Source: BP-191 sp035940575 (lineage in GTDB: Bacteria; Actinomycetota; Actinomycetes; BP-191). From it: a DNA stretch of 56,444 bases. A program made the translations under genes and the position numbers. The DNA lies in the NCBI GenBank assembly GCA_035940575.1, contig DASZER010000025.1, positions 1-56,444 of the forward strand. Reading direction: 5' to 3'. Within the stretch, counting starts at the first letter, position 1; every line of letters begins with the position of its first letter. Shown one piece after another: positions 54,535-56,444 of the stretch. Under the pieces are notes generated by a model that saw only the letters and a program-made list of their open reading frames with translations, was not told the DNA's origin and searched no databases.

Positions 54535-56444
54535 GTGCCGTTGCGCGTACGGCTCTCCATCACGCTCGTCGCGATCGTGCTCGTCCCGCTCACGGTGACG
54601 GCGCTCGTCGTGCTCTTCATGATCAACTCGCAGCAGGAACGCAGCATCGGCGACCAGCTCGAGTACGGCGCCGGCTCGCTCGTCGCGGTCCTCAACGCCA
54701 CCTCGCACCGCGCCGACGACGCCGCCGGCGACCTCGTCACGTCCGGCGCGGGCTCCGCGCTCACCAGTACCGACAGGTCGGCGGTCCAGCGCAGCGTCGG
54801 GCAGTTCGCGCAGGGCTCCGGCGCGGACTTCCTCGCGATCGTGGACGCCAACGGCAACGTCGTCGGCTCGGCGGTCAACCGCGACCCGAAGTACTCGCTC
54901 GCGCAGCGCCCGCCCACGGCGGCCGCGCAGATCGCCGCGATCGCCAAGCACGTCGAGCGGCGCGCGACCGAGCACGCGATCTACTCCAGCGTCGTCATCA
55001 CGCGCAACGCCTGCGCCAACTGCAAGATCGGCTACGCCGTCGCCGGCTTCTGGCTCGACGACCAGACGCTGCGCGAGGTGCGGCCCACCAACGCCACGCA
55101 GGCCGAGGTCACGCTCGTCGACTCCGACGGCAGGCCGATCACGACGACGATCGACAACCCCGAGATCGTCGGCCACGTCGTCGCCGCGCCCGGCAAGGTG
55201 AAGGACGGCGAGGAGGTCAAGGGCGTCGAGAGCGGGCCGCTGCTCGTCTCGTCCAACAAGATCCTCGACACCGGCCCGACCGCGCTGACGTCGGTCTCGC
55301 GCGCCGCCGCGCAGGCGAGCCAGGAGAAGACGTGGCAGGGCCTCGTCGCGATCCTGGCGGTGTTCGTCGTGATGGCCGGCATGCTCGGCTGGTTGATGGC
55401 GCGCGTCACGACGCGCCCGCTCGCCGAGCTGTCCGAGGCCGCGCTCGCCGTCGCCGACGGCCGCCTCGACACGCACATCGACATCCGCTCGCGCGACGAG
55501 GTCGGCAAGCTCGCGCTCGCGTTCAACACGATGACCGACGAGCTGCGCACGTACATCCACGCGCTCCAGGACAGCCGCGACGAGCTCAAGCGCAACCTCA
55601 CGCGCCTCGGCGACACGCTGTCGAGCACGCACGACCTCAAGAAGATGCTCGCGGTGATCCTCGAGACCGCGATGGTCACGATCCGCGCCGAGGCGGGCGC
55701 GCTGATGCTGTTCTCCGGCAACCGCGACGAGCTCTACCTCAAGGTCGGCCGCGGCCTCGACGGGCGGCTCGCGTCGTCGTCCGTACGCGTCGCCGTCGGC
55801 GAGGGCGTCGCGGGCCGCGTCGCGCAGACCGGCGAGGGCGTGCACGGCCACGCGGGCCCGAACGCGCAGGGCGAGCTGCGCCTCGCCGCGACCGAGCCGC
55901 GCGCCGACTCCGTCATCGCGGTGCCGCTCAAGAGCCAGGGCCGCGTCATCGGCGTCCTGAACCTCTACGACCGCGTCGACGCCGACGAGTTCGACGACAA
56001 CGACCTCGCGACGATCCGCTCGTTCGCCAACCAGGCGACGGTCGCGATCGACAACGTGCTGCTCCACCAGGAGGCGCAGCGCCTGTCGATCACCGACGGC
56101 CTCACCGGCCTGTGGAACTACCGCTACTTCCAGATGAACTTCGACAAGGAGATCGAGCGCGCCAGCCGGTTCCAGCGGCCGCTGGCCCTGCTGCTGTTCG
56201 ACCTCGACAAGTTCAAGCAGGTCAACGACGTCTACGGCCACCAGCGCGGCGACTCGGTGCTCATCGAGCTCGCGACGCGGGTCAAGGGCGCGATCCGCGA
56301 GGTCGACACGCTCGCCCGCTACGGCGGCGAGGAGTTCGTGCTGATCCTCCCCGAGACCGACCTCGAGGGCGCCACGCTGGCGGCGGGGAAGATCTGCGAG
56401 ATCGTGCGGCAGCGCCGCTTCGGCGCGGCCGGCGAGGAGCCGAT
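54535..56444 (+). CDS. Membrane GAF-GGDEF protein, 3' end cut by window edge
   Basis: At least 636 residues, probable diguanylate cyclase. TM1 is ITLVAIVLVPLTVTALVVLF (about 9-28). The extracytoplasmic sensor region (about 30-265) contains a CANC pair near 160. TM2 is LVAILAVFVVMAGMLGWLMA (about 270-289), followed by HAMP (VTTRPLAELSEAALAVADGR). A GAF domain covers about 370-515 (EGVAGRVAQTGEG). GGDEF begins SITDGLTGLWNYRYF, with LLFDLDKFKQVNDVYGH and the active-site RYGGEEF near 595. The C-terminus is outside the window. GTG start at 54535. Confidence 0.9.
   Translation, partial: MPLRVRLSITLVAIVLVPLTVTALVVLFMINSQQERSIGDQLEYGAGSLVAVLNATSHRADDAAGDLVTSGAGSALTSTDRSAVQRSVGQFAQGSGADFLAIVDANGNVVGSAVNRDPKYSLAQRPPTAAAQIAAIAKHVERRATEHAIYSSVVITRNACANCKIGYAVAGFWLDDQTLREVRPTNATQAEVTLVDSDGRPITTTIDNPEIVGHVVAAPGKVKDGEEVKGVESGPLLVSSNKILDTGPTALTSVSRAAAQASQEKTWQGLVAILAVFVVMAGMLGWLMARVTTRPLAELSEAALAVADGRLDTHIDIRSRDEVGKLALAFNTMTDELRTYIHALQDSRDELKRNLTRLGDTLSSTHDLKKMLAVILETAMVTIRAEAGALMLFSGNRDELYLKVGRGLDGRLASSSVRVAVGEGVAGRVAQTGEGVHGHAGPNAQGELRLAATEPRADSVIAVPLKSQGRVIGVLNLYDRVDADEFDDNDLATIRSFANQATVAIDNVLLHQEAQRLSITDGLTGLWNYRYFQMNFDKEIERASRFQRPLALLLFDLDKFKQVNDVYGHQRGDSVLIELATRVKGAIREVDTLARYGGEEFVLILPETDLEGATLAAGKICEIVRQRRFGAAGEEP

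Overview
The window is about 70% GC or higher by eye, with almost no spacer DNA. Many genes start with GTG, and many neighbours overlap through ATGA/GTGA stop-start codons. Several promoters are leaderless, with a TANNNT -10 hexamer six or seven bases before the start codon. Together with families such as DUF2332, DUF3105, DUF1206, UdgX and FmdB, this points to a chromosome segment of an actinomycete (Actinomycetota). I cannot name the genus from sequence alone.

Layout. 1-11171 holds ordinary metabolic and housekeeping genes: aldo/keto reductase, DUF2332, serC, DUF3105, citrate synthase 2, pdxH, an MFS exporter, a hotdog protein, udgX, DUF72, a phytoene-dehydrogenase-like oxidoreductase and DUF1206. 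11285-12588 is a tandem array of six small RiPP-type precursor genes, each with its own Shine-Dalgarno sequence, closed by a 16-bp terminator hairpin. No modifying enzyme lies beside it. 12654-18379 carries a zinc alcohol dehydrogenase with an SRPBCC protein, a secreted Asp-box (sialidase-like) protein, a SnoaL-like gene remnant, a nucleotidyltransferase and a methyltransferase.

18481-41501 is a 23-kb biosynthetic region, read on the minus strand except for one gene. At its 5' end are two 37-residue double-glycine-leader peptides with related 14-residue cores. Each has a matching TTGACG-N17-TACC(A/C)T promoter. They accompany a peptidyl carrier protein, a large adenylation enzyme with an extra N-terminal module, a C39-peptidase ABC exporter and a DUF3105 protein. 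Downstream come two free-standing condensation domains (one without the catalytic histidine), a second carrier protein, two more adenylate-forming enzymes, a thioesterase-like hydrolase, a radical SAM enzyme, two Fe(II)/2-oxoglutarate oxygenases, a TylF-type methyltransferase, two glycosyltransferases, three APH-like kinases, a HAD phosphatase, a FolE2-type GTP cyclohydrolase and reductases. I read it as a candidate RiPP/NRPS-fragment hybrid pathway: short ribosomal peptides decorated by stand-alone NRPS-type and tailoring enzymes, then cleaved and exported by the C39 transporter. The region ends next to the 3' end of a tRNA-Arg(CCT) gene, with a 0.6-kb gene-free stretch between.

42229-56444 returns to housekeeping and envelope genes: L,D-transpeptidase, CBS protein, mscL, a subtilase, tldD/tldE, an alkyl-DHAP-synthase-like flavoprotein, a SAF-domain protein, an MTA phosphorylase, fmdB, two tiny secreted proteins, a VOC protein, 5-formyl-THF cyclo-ligase and a GAF-GGDEF membrane protein cut by the window edge.

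A further signal is a ~51-nt element present three times (7423-7473, 30234-30283, 49024-49074). It shares the motif GATCGCCACGCGG inside a stem that varies compensatorily. I do not recognise it.
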